A DNA stretch of 64,000 bases from Sceloporus undulatus. Lineage: Eukaryota > Chordata > Lepidosauria > Squamata > Phrynosomatidae. The stretch's first letter is position 1. The number at the start of each line of letters is the position of its first letter. The DNA lies in the NCBI RefSeq assembly GCF_019175285.1, contig NC_056527.1, forward strand, positions 117,209,343 through 117,273,342, in the 5' to 3' direction. The notes beneath the pieces are model-generated. The model ran no database searches and had not been told where the DNA came from. It worked only from the letters and a program-made list of their open reading frames with translations. Shown piece by piece: positions 45,001 to 56,423 of the stretch. A program made the translations under genes and the position numbers.

Positions 45001-45123
45001 GCCAAGGCCGAAGCAGGGGAAGGCTCTCCCTTGGCAGCACAGGCACCTGTTCCTGTGATGGTCGTCTCTCCTGAAAACGGCCATCCTTACAAGGTCATGC
45101 CTGAGAAGGAGTTTGAATCCTGA
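37672..45123 (+). CDS. SLC16A13: SLC16A13 (MCT13), monocarboxylate transporter family carrier, 4 coding exons
   Basis: Coding exons are 37672-37882, 39911-40054, 40932-41705 and 44861-45123, giving 463 residues (human about 426). The MCT signature PDGGWGW of helix 1 is at residues 12-18. The helix 4-5 motif YFKKRRTLA is at 136-144. Helix 8 has Asp278 and Arg282 (DLSGR), at the positions of the substrate/proton-coupling pair D302/R306 of MCT1. [13 protein letters not shown] near helix 11 matches human SLC16A13 closely, as does [13 protein letters not shown]. The family has 12 membrane helices and usually moves monocarboxylates with protons; the substrate of MCT13 is poorly defined. It lies downstream of BCL6B, as in human. 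The ATG is five bases after a splice acceptor (AG at 37665-37666), so exon 1 is non-coding. The exon-1 donor is GTTAGT, weaker than those of its paralogues. The cytoplasmic C-tail (after ~residue 415) is variable. Confidence 0.9.
38048..38300 (+). mobile_element. Sauria SINE, full length
   Basis: agagccagcatcgtgtagtg start to cttgaaggtacacaacaaca end, in SLC16A13 intron. Confidence 0.88.
38503..38674 (+). mobile_element. Mariner-type MITE (cagtcccccttcc...aaaggaccaactg)
   Basis: Related to 46529-46739: shared gcctatggggcttgaata and gaccaactgta. Confidence 0.65.
38682..38712 (+). repeat. (GT)n microsatellite
   Basis: About 15 GT units followed by ataca words. Confidence 0.85.
39000..39780. 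other. Intronic stretch with nothing recognised
   Basis: AT-rich intron of SLC16A13; no gene or repeat family identified. Confidence 0.4.
39911..40054 (+). CDS. SLC16A13: SLC16A13 coding exon 2
   Basis: 144 bp encoding [14 protein letters not shown] through YLCIGLLS, covering membrane helices 2-3. Acceptor tctttgacag, donor GTAAGT, phase 1 on both sides. Confidence 0.92.
40117..40205 (+). repeat. Duplicate of the SLC16A13 exon-1 acceptor region
   Basis: About 85 bp resemble 37565-37675: gattggaac, cttccaaaat, gtgctttt-aagaatag, tttctctgtattatcac and gcaggatcca occur in the same order. Confidence 0.8.
40932..41705 (+). CDS. SLC16A13: SLC16A13 coding exon 3
   Basis: 774 bp encoding [10 protein letters not shown] to SPLS, the bulk of the carrier (helices 4-11) including the 6-7 loop and the DLSGR motif. 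Donor GTAGGC. The same exon in the next paralogue is exactly the same length. Confidence 0.93.
41860..42210. repeat. Compound AT/GT/GA simple-repeat tract
   Basis: Alternating tata, gagaga and (GT)12-type runs in the last SLC16A13 intron. Confidence 0.8.
42325..42566 (-). mobile_element. Mariner-type MITE (cagttggccctcc family), partial
   Basis: ctctaggtcctccagcgcaa, ggaggacctacaaatg and the end aaatgtggagggcagattct. Confidence 0.55.
42712..42916 (-). mobile_element. Mariner-type MITE (cagttggccc...cccactg family), partial
   Basis: cccatggatgcaaatctgtg and tattttggaatattttcaag match the 4976 copy in reverse. Confidence 0.55.
43000..44500. other. Intronic stretch with little recognised
   Basis: Last SLC16A13 intron. 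GC-richer part to 43350, then AT-rich DNA; no family or gene identified. Confidence 0.35.
44741..44815 (+). repeat. Short tandem repeat before SLC16A13 last exon
   Basis: Three units of gggttctaggtttgtcttg-type sequence about 50 bp upstream of the acceptor. Confidence 0.7.
44861..45123 (+). CDS. SLC16A13: SLC16A13 last coding exon
   Basis: Encodes [14 protein letters not shown] (last helix) and a cytoplasmic tail of about 50 residues ending KEFES. Stop TGA at 45121-45123. Confidence 0.9.
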
Positions 45124-45883
45124 TTGGTGACTGGATGTCCTCTGGAGGAACCAAGATAGCACTGGAGTTCTGTTGGGACCAGTGTATCTGTGTGCCATGC
45201 TTGAAAAATATTCCCTTTTTTAAAACTATGCTGTCTGCAATCTCCCAGCCAGCAGTCTGGAAGTTGTGATCCAGAAAGAAAGGGGAACTTTTCCAAACAT
45301 GGTGTGGGTGTGTTTTCATAAAGTCTCATCCAAGGAATGAGAAAGATTGTCTGTTGCAGCTCCCAGTTAGAGTACTGTTTGTGTCTGTGCCTTAATCACT
45401 GTTCCACCTTTCCTCTGAGCCACCCACAATTGTTGGGATGCACAAAAACACACTCATTATTATTATGGAGGTTTAACTTGGGATTGATATTGGAACCTAG
45501 GAAAATGCCTGTTGCAGAGAGAAGGGAATGCCTGACCCTCGTCCAGAAGTACTTGGGCTGCAACTCCCATCAGCCCCAGCCAGCAAAGTCGGGTGAGGGT
45601 ACTGGAACTAGGAAGTCTGGCCCTGATCCCACTCTGCTCCTCTTTCTGATCATCGTAGGTGACTCCATACCCCTGTCCCTCACTGCTCAGAAATGGGCAT
45701 CTCCAATTTTCATTTGACACTCTTCTGGTTAAGACTTTTCTTGAAGTCCTGGATTCTCCTGGGTGAGTGTTTAGCAAAAGGAAGAAAAATATTGTGTGCC
45801 ACTTACAGAGAAGCTGTGAAGGTCCATTTTCCAGTTGTGGTGTTTAACGTAATACATCACATGTTTACCGTGGCCTATTGAAG

Positions 45884-45889
45884 AATAAA
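45884..45889 (+). terminator. Candidate polyadenylation signal of SLC16A13
   Basis: AATAAA occurs about 760 bp after the stop, the first such hexamer downstream on this strand. Use is inferred. Confidence 0.4.
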
Positions 45890-46528
45890 AACTTGGGAGA
45901 TGTTCTGTTTTGGAGGTGAGCACAGCTCCCAGAATCCTTCACTAGCCATGTAGGCGGAAGGATTTTGGGAAATGTGATCCCCCCAAAAAATAACTTTCCT
46001 CAAGCTCTCCCTCTTTTTAGTACTTAACTTCATCCCACTACCCCTAAACTATGATTTTTTTTCTTTGTTCCTCTGCAACAAGAATTTGAGGTATCATTGG
46101 ACTGCAACTCCCAGCAGGCCTTTCCAGCAGGGATTCTGAGAGTTGCACTCCAGCAGCATCTGGAAGGTTGCCTGATTCCTGTTTCTGCTGTACAAAAGGT
46201 AATCTACCTTCGCACATTTCCGGAGGGAGACACGCTCTCATGTACATTACAGCCGGAGTGCAAGGCTGCTTCTGTGGCCCTTGTGTTCAGCTGCAGGAAA
46301 TAGCAAGGGAACTGAAGGTATTGCTGGATTGCATAATGGTGGCACTTTGGTTACCATGTCAGCCAACCTTTAGTTGTTTTGTGGGTATGTACCTATGTAT
46401 ATTTATGTTCAGAAGCCTTGCCATGAAACCAAAAGCAGCAGAAGCTGGGAAGAGTTACTTTTGGGGGCTCCAGCTCCCTAGCCGCCATGTTAAGTGGCCA
46501 TGTTGGAGGCGCCATTCCGAGACCTGTA

Positions 46529-46739
46529 CAGTCACCCTCCCAAGTCTGCGACTTGAGTTCCACAGACTTGGAAATCCTCAGCAAGATGACTGCCATTAAT
46601 GTCAATGGGGCTTGCATGCATACAATGCCCCATTGACATTAATGCATTCATGCCTATGGGGCTTGAATATGTGCGAGTTTTGGAACTCGGGGGGGGGGGG
46701 GGGCGGAACGGATTCCCCACAAATTCTAAGGACCAACTG
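46529..46739 (+). mobile_element. Mariner-type MITE with TA duplications
   Basis: cagtcaccctcccaagtctg to aaggaccaactg, flanked by TA at 46527-46528 and 46740-46741. Confidence 0.7.
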
Positions 46740-47682
46740 TACACTTGAAGGCTGATATTAGTTGGAGGACCTGTAGTCCAGTCACTTTGCAAACCCTTAA
46801 AACTGGGCAACCTCTAGGCTATCTGGAAGTGACCCTGTTTCTCTTCTCTTCTGCACAGTTATGGGACCAATTCCTTGATTTTCAACAGGGACTTCATCCT
46901 CTTTCTGCCACCAAACTTGGAAGAGCAGAGGTGCCACCCAAAACTTGGCATTCTGCAAATGCATCATGCCACACCAACCTGGCATGGATAGGGGTGATGG
47001 GAGTTGTAGTCCAGTATGTCTGGAGGTTGCTGCTAGGTGTCGGAGATCACATATTGTGTTTTCCACACACACACACAAAAGGATTTTTAAAAATGTATTT
47101 GGAAGAACAGCATTCCTTCCTTCAAAAAAAGCCTTCCAGGCTTTTCTTTTCTTTTTTGAAAATATCTGTTACCACTTGTTTGTCTGTCTTTTTTTATTTA
47201 TTAGTTTAGTAATTTAAAAAATTTGTAAAATAAAATTTACAAGAGATCAATGATGAAAGAGGTTTGGGCACTTTCTCTCCAGGAACCCAAGACATTTTGG
47301 AAGGAACTGTCGTTTTCAATTTATTCCTGTAGTTCGAAATAGAGGACTAGGAAAACAGCTCCGAATTAAAGAGCCTACTTGCTTTGAGAGGACTCAGTCT
47401 CTAGTCCCAGGAGAGATTTCTGCTAGGATGACCTTTGTTAACTGCGAAAACTGAAAGCTTTATAAAATGGCACGGCTGGCTTTGTAATCTCCTTGATGCA
47501 ACACTTTTGTCTCTGTAAATAATTGATGATCAACTGCATTGTATTTGTTGCTTTAATGTACGGTTCAGCAAATTGTGCACCAAAGCACAATGTGAAGTTC
47601 AAAAGTTGGAACTCTCCTACACCAACCCTGTATATTCATACATTGAACACACATGACTTTTGCAGGAGATCCTAAAATTCTC

Positions 47683-47805
47683 AAAATGTTGGCCCTCCAG
47701 GCCTTTATGGCCTCAGCTCCCAGCATCCCCAGCCAGCCTGGCTATTAGGGATCTTGGGAGCTGAAGTGCAAAACTTCCAGCAAAACAACGTTTGGAAACC
47801 ATTGT
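47683..47805. mobile_element. Palindromic hAT-type MITE, diverged
   Basis: ggccctccaggcctttatgg and cttgggagctgaagtgcaaa mirror each other; relative of 48264. Confidence 0.45.
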
Positions 47806-47902
47806 CCTGACCAGCAAAAGTGGTCATAATGTAATAATCCTGGCTTCTTCATAGGCTTCCCAGATCTTATTCTGGCCTAAAAGCTGAAGAGAGGAATCTC
47901 AG

Positions 47903-48030
47903 GGGCTGCATCCACGCTGCAGAAATAAAGCAGTTTGACATCACTTTAACTGCCATGGCTCAATGTTATGGAACCCTGGATGTCAAAAGTGGTGTGAAAC
48001 TGCTTTAATTCTGCAGTGCGGATATATATT
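47903..48030. mobile_element. Internally deleted fold-back MITE
   Basis: ggctgcatccacgctgcag left and ctgcagtgcggatatata right, with a short middle. Confidence 0.65.
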
Positions 48031-48263
48031 TGAACTGCATACTCTCTGTAGTTATGGGTGGTGTTTAATGTATCGCACTTAATGACATCACCACCTTTGA
48101 TGACATCACAGAGCCTGTGACATCAGAAGGTCATCTCCATAGGCATCAGGTTTTGGCCCTGAAATCTCATGATTCCTGACCTGGAGACCCCAGTTCTTCA
48201 GGATTAGCTGATATAGAGTCAAAACCTGAAGGCTGAAGAGGAATCAGATCTGTGTTTTTAAAG

Positions 48264-48396
48264 CAGTAGTTCCCAAACTCTGGTCTTCCAGATGTTTTGG
48301 ACTTCAGCTCCCAGAATTCCTTATTGCCCAAGTTACTTGGAGCTTCTGGGAGATTATGTCCAAAACACTCGGGGGACTAAAGTTTGGGAATCACTG
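48264..48396. mobile_element. Palindromic hAT-type MITE
   Basis: cagtagttcccaaact and agtttgggaatcactg are its inverted ends; the 133 bp fold back nearly fully. Confidence 0.6.
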
Positions 48397-49126
48397 GTAT
48401 CGAGACTGGGTCAAAAGCAGAATTCAGGGTTTATCTCAGATGAAGTCTTCAGTCTTTCCAGCTGAGTGCAGACATCAGGGGCTCCTAGAATAAGAATGGG
48501 GGGTTTTGTGGATGAAGGTGGCTAGGGTTTGGGACTCCCCTCCCAGCTCTCTGGAGGGCCCTTAGAAACTAGAAAACCAGGAGAGAGGAGCCTTTGAGGC
48601 CTTGCATTGGGAGAAAGGCTGGACATAAGAAAGAAGAAAATAAAATAATCATCATTAATAGTTTGGCAGATGCAAGACCTCCAAACAGCACCAGCGAGGT
48701 TGGACTTTGACTCATCCTGCAGCTGGGATATCTCCATTTGGCCCTTTGCCACCAGCCGAAATATCTCTCTTGCCCTTTGGAGTCTTGTTTTCTCTCCTTT
48801 GCAATAATAACACAGAAAGCCCCGCAGGATCCTTTCTTTCTAAGAAAGAAAGTTTGGAGCGAAAGGAACCAACACTAGACTCCCCATCCTAAATCCATGT
48901 CGAAACCTCTCCTCTCCATTACGAATAGTTGAGAGGCTAACATTCAAAGGAGCAATCTAACTTGCAGGGTCCTTCCAGCTGTGCTGGACTAACAACCCCC
49001 ATCATCCCTATCCTCTGGATTTGTTGGCAATGGAAATAGTAGTCCATCACAGCTGGAGACGTTGCATTTGATGAGACTCAATCTGTGTTTAAATAGGCTG
49101 CAAGAGCGAGTGCACTATTCATCACA

Positions 49127-49364
49127 GTAGGGCCTTGGGATTTGCTGTGGTTCGGTTCCAGAATCTCCTGTGGATACCAAAATCCGCAGATACTCACATC
49201 CCTTTAAATACTCACATCCCTTTAAATAAAACAGTGTCCTTTATACAGTATAAAATGGCAGAATCAAGGTTTGCTTTTTGGAATTTCTATATTTTTAAAA
49301 GTATTTTAAAGCCGTGGATGCTTGGATCTGTGGATTAAAAACCCACGGACAAGGAGGGCTGTAT
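49127..49364 (-). mobile_element. Mariner-type MITE with a 19-bp internal tandem duplication
   Basis: cagtagggccttgggatttg to ggacaaggagggctg; tactcacatccctttaaa is repeated twice in a row. Confidence 0.6.
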
Positions 49365-49689
49365 AAATAATGTGACCCATATATAATGAAAACATGCATG
49401 GGTAGCTGTGTTGCTCATTTAACAATGCCAACCAAAACCCATCGCTGATACCTTTACTGGCCACCTGAAATGCACAATATAGTTGTTGCAAGCTTTCAAA
49501 GCTCCATGGGCTTCTTCATCATCAGGCAAGATATTACAAACCAAACAGGAGGGGGAAAAACAATTGGAGATGTTAGTCAAATGCCTGGATGTTGTTTCAG
49601 TCCTTAGTAAAGATGGTATACTGGGGAGGATATATTTTGAGCAGGCCAGCTCCTCCTCTTTCTGGCCGTGTGACAATAGGGAGATTTGC

Positions 49690-49906
49690 AAAGTCCAGGA
49701 AATTTAAAGTCCATTTGCATCTCAACAGGAACCCCCCCCCTTTCTTTTTGCAATCCAATATGTCTATCCATATATAATGAATTTATATTTATAGGAGGGT
49801 TTTTAGCTTTTATTTGGTAATGCCCTACCATTTTCTGGGATGCCCTCCATTTTGCGGTGCCTTGCCCTCCTTTGCGGTGAGGTCATCCAGCCACCCTGGC
49901 CAGGCG
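49690..49906 (-). mobile_element. hAT-type MITE, reverse copy of the 22514 family
   Basis: agcttttatttggtaatgcc, ttttgcggtgccttgccctc and ccagccaccctgg match 22514-22640 in complement. Confidence 0.6.
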
Positions 49907-50654
49907 TAACGCCCCACCGGGTATTCAGCCCTCCTCTGGGGTGTCACCCGGTGCACTTTGCACACCTTGCACACTCCTCATCACACTTCTATTTCTACCT
50001 CTTGCCTCTGTTCACTACACTATCTCCTTGCACTGATTGGCATAGTAGTGGAAGCTGGGCGTGTTTTACTTAAGTTTTTAACTTTTGCATGCTTTTGTGT
50101 TAATTTCATACTATTTTAACTAAACGATTTTAATTTCATTGCAATGTTTTTATCTTGTCAGTCGCCCTGGGTCCCTTTCTTGGAGAAAAGTGGCACAGAA
50201 ATTAAATAGAAAATAAATACAAAATTAAGGAGCTATAAGCCACAATCCTGCTGCTCAGTTTAGGGCAGCTGATCCTTTTTTTTACATTATTATTTTGATT
50301 CTAGGCCTGCCATTCCAAAGCTGGCATATGGAAAATCCTACACTGCTTGAGATGGGAATCGAAGATATTTTTGGACTCGGCAGCCCCGGAGCACAGAAAG
50401 TGTCCTGGAGTGACTCTCCTTCCCTTCAGTTTCTAGAAGTCGATGAGACGGCTGTCATGTAGAATTGGGGGCATTGGCTGTCCCTTCTTCCATTGCTTCC
50501 TCTCAGAGTCACATAGGGTTGCTGTGTCCCTTTATTATAAGGGATGACCCCATCGGACAGCTGGAAATACTGTATTTCCTTTTTATAGAGACTAACCAAG
50601 ATACCTCCAAATCCCTTCTTTTGAAGCATGGGCCCTTCAGAAATATGCACATCC

Positions 50655-50725
50655 TTTGTTGTTCTTGTGTGCCTTCAACTCATTTCTGACTTATGGCGAC
50701 CCTAAAACAACAGCAGCAGCGTGGT
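50655..50725 (-). mobile_element. Sauria SINE 3' end
   Basis: gtgtgccttcaactcatttc and gacttatggcgaccctaaa. Confidence 0.65.
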
Positions 50726-51210
50726 TTCACCATTCAACTCTCCAGCTGAAAAGTCCCCTGGAGCAGGTTATAAGGATTCAAAACAAAACAAAATCAAAAA
50801 GTCCACAAGGCTTACAGTCTATTACTGGTTTTTAAGAACTTTTATTAAGAACTGTCATGCTGCACTTGCTAATCGATGAATGTATTTTTAGTTGTACCTA
50901 TGTCTTACACTATCTCTGATGGTTTTTGCCAATGAGCTGGATTGTAGTCTGAGCTTTATAAGAGCTATCCCTGATGCTGAACCTACTTTGGAGGGGGGTT
51001 GGATTCCACATCTTTTATAGCTTCTATAAAGTTCAGGCTAAAACCCAGGGCAGATTTGCCACCCCACCAGCATGGCATCCATCAGTCTCCTGTGGCTCTG
51101 ATTTTGGACTGAACTCCACAGCAGATCCACTGCTCCACTTACAAGGAAGTCTCTATTGGTTTGGATTTCAGCTAGCTCTAGAAGCTGTTTTTCCAGTGCC
51201 AGGGACATAA

Positions 51211-51430
51211 GGTGCATCTACACTGTAGAAATAATGCAGTTTGATACCACTTTAGCTGCCAGGTCTCCATCCTATGAAACCCTGGAATTTGCTGTTTTGC
51301 AAGGTCTTTAGTCGTCTCTGCCAGAGAGTGCTGGAGCCTCACTGAATTTTAAATCCCAGGATCCTGTAGGATGGAGCCATGGCAGTTAAAGTGGTGTTAA
51401 ACTGCATTATTTCTACCTTGTAGATTTACC
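51211..51430. mobile_element. Fold-back MITE, complete
   Basis: ggtgcatctacactgtag start, ctaccttgtagatttaccc end, arms pair. Confidence 0.75.
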
Positions 51431-51949
51431 CATAATTCTGTTATGAAGTCACAAAGAAGAGAGCATTTCTGAGCTTTTGCAGGATTCCCTCAACATGGGA
51501 TAACCTCTAGGACACACAAATAAATCTAAGTCTGTACAGGCCTTTCAAAAATTGATAAAATGACCCAAAGTTACCAGGAAATGTGTTGAAATGGGAAATA
51601 TTACTACTGTACTTCCAAAGGTCTTGTGCTACTGTTGGCTATTCTGGGGCCAAAGAACCCCATCCCAAATTTGGGAGTGGTGGAGATGTGGAAGACGATA
51701 ATGGGGTCCCCTCAAGGGGTCTATGGGTTGCCAATGGGTTGCCCCAACCCTTGGGCATTTATGTTGAGTTTCACATACATCCTTTGGAGGTGATCTGAGT
51801 CCTCCTGGGCCCAGATTTGAACTCAGGCCATGTTCATTCACCTGAGTCAATCCCTTGCACAAACTCAATGACCCAATCAATTTAAAATCCATCATAGTGT
51901 CTAGAGAAAGAGGGGGGAAAATAATTAAATTACCCAAATGTGAAGCGTC

Positions 51950-52103
51950 CATTGGCTGGGAAGCAGAGAAGATTTAAGGACACGGATGGAGACTTTGGCC
52001 CCGCATAGGCATAATGCATCGCTGGAGACCCAGATTCCTCACTGTATACTGAAAAGCCTCCAGGATTTCTTGGAGCGAAGAATTCCTCCATTTCACATCC
52101 CAG
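51950..52103 (+). promoter_or_regulatory. Candidate promoter and non-coding exon of the SLC16A13-like gene
   Basis: An inverted CCAAT box (attgg) near 51952 and a TATA-like gatttaagg near 51970 are followed about 130 bp later by the strong donor CCCAG|GTAAGTG (after 52103). No repeat covers this stretch. It lies 1.7 kb upstream of the first coding exon. Inference only. Confidence 0.28.
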
Positions 52104-52734
52104 GTAAGTGGGGAAGGAGGAAGGGTTCTGTCTTGTGCTATGCAATATTGCCCCTTCCTAGGATTATTGTTCATTATTATGATTATTCACTCTTCTCTAT
52201 TCATTATTAGGATGATGATTCAGCATTCAGTATTCTGATTTTTATTCAATAGCACCGTATTCACCACTTATATTCCACTTTACTCCCCAAACTTGGGATT
52301 CCAAGATAATGATGATGATGTTATATTATTGTGACTATTAATTTATCATTCTCCTTTTCTCCAAAACCTGCAGCTCAAGGTGGCTTTTTTTTAACAAAAA
52401 TTAAAACTGTTACAAAGAAAAGTGGGGAAAAATACAAAAATTGACTGAAATGCAATTAAACAAACAGTAGAATCAACCCCATTTAAAAGGAATCCATGAA
52501 AAGAAAAAGGGAAAGGAAATAACAGTTGACAGGTTAATATTCAAATGTAATTTAATTAAAATAAGCACTTTAAACCATTTTTTAAAAAAATGCAATCTTT
52601 AAAAATGCAACTTAAAAACAGAATAATTAATAGCAATATACCACCATGTTAATTGCCCTTTCTTTGACAGCATTTTTAAATGGCTAAAACACTCCTAACA
52701 GCAGTCCATCCAACAAAAACCATTTCTTAGCCTT

Positions 52735-53645
52735 CCCCACATTGAACATATCCAGTTCCCTAAGTCTTTTCTTACATGACTTGGGGTCTATCCACAGTGC
52801 AGAAATAAAGCAGTTTGACACCACTTTAACTGTCATGACTTAATGCTATGGGATTCTGAGATCTGTAGTTTGATAAGATATTTAGCCTTCCCTGTCAAAG
52901 GGCTCTGGTGTCCCCACCAAACTACTAATCCTAGAATTGCATAGCATTGGGGCATGGAGGTCAGAGTGGTGTCAAACTGCTTTATTTCTGCAGTGTGGAA
53001 ACAGCCTACGTTTCCAGACTTTTGATCACTTTTCTCTGGATACACTTCAGCTTGCCAATATCCCTCTTGAATTGTGGTGCCCAAAGCTGGACCCAATATT
53101 CCAGGTGAGGTCTGACTTAGAGCGGCACTATGACTTCCCTCATTCTTAGAATACCATTCGTTCATAGAGGAAGAAGAAGGGCCCTCCCTCCAGTCCTTCT
53201 GCCTTGGTCCAGGCCTCAGAGGGAGAGAAGATCCACTGGGCTTATTCCGCTTCCCACTGCCATTCCCTTCTCCTTTTGTGTCATGCCTTTTTACATTGTA
53301 ATCCTGGGGGCAGAGAAATGTCTAATTAACCATTTGAAAACAGCCCTGAGAGCCTTTGTGGCTCAAGAACGAGGTATAAATACTCCAAATTAATACATTT
53401 TTGACACTTTGCTCTCTGGTGATGGACATTAGGATTGCATTGGCATTTTTTTGGCCGCTGCAGCACACTGATGGCCTGTGCATGGTTTGTGTTTGAAACC
53501 CCTAGGTCTGTTTCACTGTTGTCAAGCCAAGTGTTACCCACCCTGTATTTGTGCATTACATTTTTCCTATTGGAATATAGAGGGTTACATTTCTCCCTGT
53601 CAAAATTCATTTTGTTAGTTTTTTGTGTCCCCGCTCTCCAGCCTG
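52735..53645 (-). mobile_element. CR1 LINE fragment split by a MITE
   Basis: cagttccctaagtcttttct at the left, then gaattgtggtgcccaaagct and farther ORF2 text. The MITE 52786-53009 cuts it at catgactt|gtttccagac. Confidence 0.75.
52786..53009. mobile_element. Fold-back MITE nested in CR1
   Basis: gggtctatccacagtgcag start and ctgcagtgtggaaacagcc end. Confidence 0.78.
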
Positions 53646-53769
53646 TTAAGGTCATTCTGGTTCCTTATCGTGTCCTCGAGAGTATGACCCAATCCCTCTA
53701 ATTTGATGTGATCCAAATCATTTATAAAGATGCCCTGTTTTTCACTTTTCTCTTTCTGTCCTTTTTAAA

Positions 53770-54004
53770 ATGGTCACCTCCGAAAAGAATCCGGATGCTA
53801 TGGTTCCAGACATACATCCTTCGGTTCCAGATGGCGGATGGGGATGGATGGTGGTCCTTGCAGGATTCATGCAGACGGCGCTGGTTTTTGGGGTGATCCG
53901 TTCTTTCGGGGTCTTCTTTGTGGAATTTGTGGCTTATTTCGGGGAAACCTCAAGCGCTGTCTCCTGGGTCATTTCTGCCGGCGTCGCCATCCTGCAGTTT
54001 GCAA
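53770..54004 (+). CDS. SLC16A13-like paralogue, first coding exon
   Basis: 78 codons plus one base, donor GTAAGG. A long pyrimidine tract (53735-53766) precedes the ATG, so part of this exon's 5' side may be intron and translation may begin at 53800. Confidence 0.8.
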
Positions 54005-55256
54005 GTAAGGCAGAAATGTTCAAATTGGGGGGAAATTCAAGCCAACCAATACCTGAAATCAACAAGTCTGTTCATGTATTAAGTGCCTTTGAGGGCTGGA
54101 ACCCTTTCTCTGTGCAAAAACCTGCAGTTTTCTGCAGACACAGGCAATAAAAGTGAGCTCGAGTGTTTTAAACATTGCCTTCAACGCACCCTTGGAGTCA
54201 TAAAAGTTAAAGAGTAATTCTATTTTATATAGCTATAGTGAAGAAAGTGGAGGGGGGTGGAATGGAGGAATTGTCCCACAATTTCCTTTTATGACATTTT
54301 GAAGATATATTCTGCAGCAAAACACAGCAGCCTCCTTTGGTTCTCCTTGCCTGGGTCTAAATTCCTTTGCAAAGCAAAGGTTGCACCACTTTGGCAGATT
54401 TTGCTTCTGTGATGGTGGCTGATGTGCAAAGGCATTGAGCGTCTTATTTCTTGCAAAGAGTATCTTACGTAAGTTAAGCAATACTGACCTTAATCCTCTT
54501 AGTTTGTCCCAACTAGAATAGAGCAACTAAATTGTTGATCAGTGAACCAGCACATAGGGAAAATGTGTGTTCTCTCGTTTTAGGATCTAATCACTCATGA
54601 CTAACACATGTTACTTCACATGAATGAGAATGCCTGTTTTGCAAGACCTGGGCAGCTGATTATCACACATTACGTCACATGAACAAGAATGCATCCTTTA
54701 CAAGAGCTGAGCTGCTAATTAACACATTCGTTCACGTTTACAGCAACGTATGTTCTGCAAGACTAAGCTACTGGTTAGCACATTATTTCCCATGAACAAG
54801 AATACATGCTTTGCAAGACCCAAGGTGCTGAGTTAATGCATAGCTCCTAGGAAAATCCCCATTCCTAGGATATGTTATGCAGAACCATGTAATGTAACTT
54901 CATCAACTCATCTGGAGAGGTGTGTTTTCCTAAAGCATCTAGCTCTCTGGTCCAGCCTGGCAGAGCAAGTTTAACCTGTGGGGCAAAGGTTTCCCCAGCT
55001 GGTCAAGCCAGTAGTAGCTCTTTCCGTGCAAAGCTGATCCTCCAGGATTCAAAACAGCCTGGAAGGTCCTAAACTGGTCTCAATGAGGTGGGATTTTTCA
55101 GCCAAAGGGAATTTGGGGTGGAGGTCAAGAGGGCACTTTGAGGTCTCCACAGACCTACCTGTACCCACAGACCAAATAATTCCAAACCCTAGACTAGAGA
55201 TAATAAGTTCCTGCTGAGACTGTAATATTAATTTAGCAGCTCAGCTCTTGCAAAGA

Positions 55257-55291
<35 letters not shown>

Positions 55292-56392
55292 TTTATTTAT
55301 ATACCACCCTTCTTAGAATCAGGGCGGTGTACAACAAAAGGCATACAACAATATAATAATACAAACATAATTTAAAAACAGCACAGTACAATAAAAACAA
55401 TAAAATTCGTGCCAGCTTGACAATGCTGACGGATGGGGGGGAGGGGAGAGCATTCTGGGGCGAAATAGTCAGGGGTAGGCCTGCTCGAAGAAGTAGGTTT
55501 TCAGCCCCTTCTTAAATTGGGCTAGGGAGGTGGCTAAGCAGAGCTCAAGGGGCAGCAAGTTCCAGAGGTTGGGGGCCGAGATGGTGAAGGCCCTCCTAGA
55601 AGTGGAAGCTAATCTAGCCTTTGAAGTTGCTGCCCAGATGATCTGAGTGTGTGGGGCGGATTATATGGAGAGAGGCGGTCCTCCAGATACCCTGGGCCCA
55701 AGCCATTTATGTTACTTCCATTAACATGTGCTAACCATACAGCATTACTTAACCTGTCCAAGAGGTCAGGGGGATTTGCACCAGTGATGGGATGCTATCA
55801 GCCTTTTCCTCTGCACTCATTCTGACCATTGGTTTACTCATTATGGCCTTGTAGCTTAGACTCTGTTGCTCTGTGTTGTTCTCCCCCTGCCCCACAACAG
55901 GCCCCATGGGAAGCGCCCTGAGCAGCCGCTATGGTGCCCGTCCGGTGGTGATGGCTGCAGGCTCACTTGCCAGCCTGGGCTTGCTGCTAGCATCCTTCTC
56001 CACCAGCCTCACTCACCTGTATTTGAGCATTGGCCTAGTTGCAGGTGAGTCTGCTTTGCTTGATCTCTCTCTCTGCCCTGAGTCCAGATTTTAAAAATGG
56101 GAGCTCCCAAAAACAACAAGGTGGGAAAGGTCCCTCTAGTTGTTGGTGACCCCTGGTCAGTGGGGCATTGATCCGGTTCATGTTTTAACTCAGGCTTTAA
56201 AGCTTGTCTTAGGTGCTGAACTCTAGCCCTGAAATAGATTCAGCACAATGGAGAGATCATTTAAAGCTATCCAAAACCTGAGGAGGATCCACTGTTTCAC
56301 TGATCTGGGAGACAATAGTCCCATTGAAAGAGCTGTCTCCATAGTAACCTTATAATGTGTGAATTATCTGATTCTTTCATTCCGCCTCCCAG

Positions 56393-56423
<31 letters not shown>

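Noticed and set aside
54601-54834. CRISPR-like array
   Set aside because: Units are continuous and diverged with no separate spacers, in a vertebrate intron.
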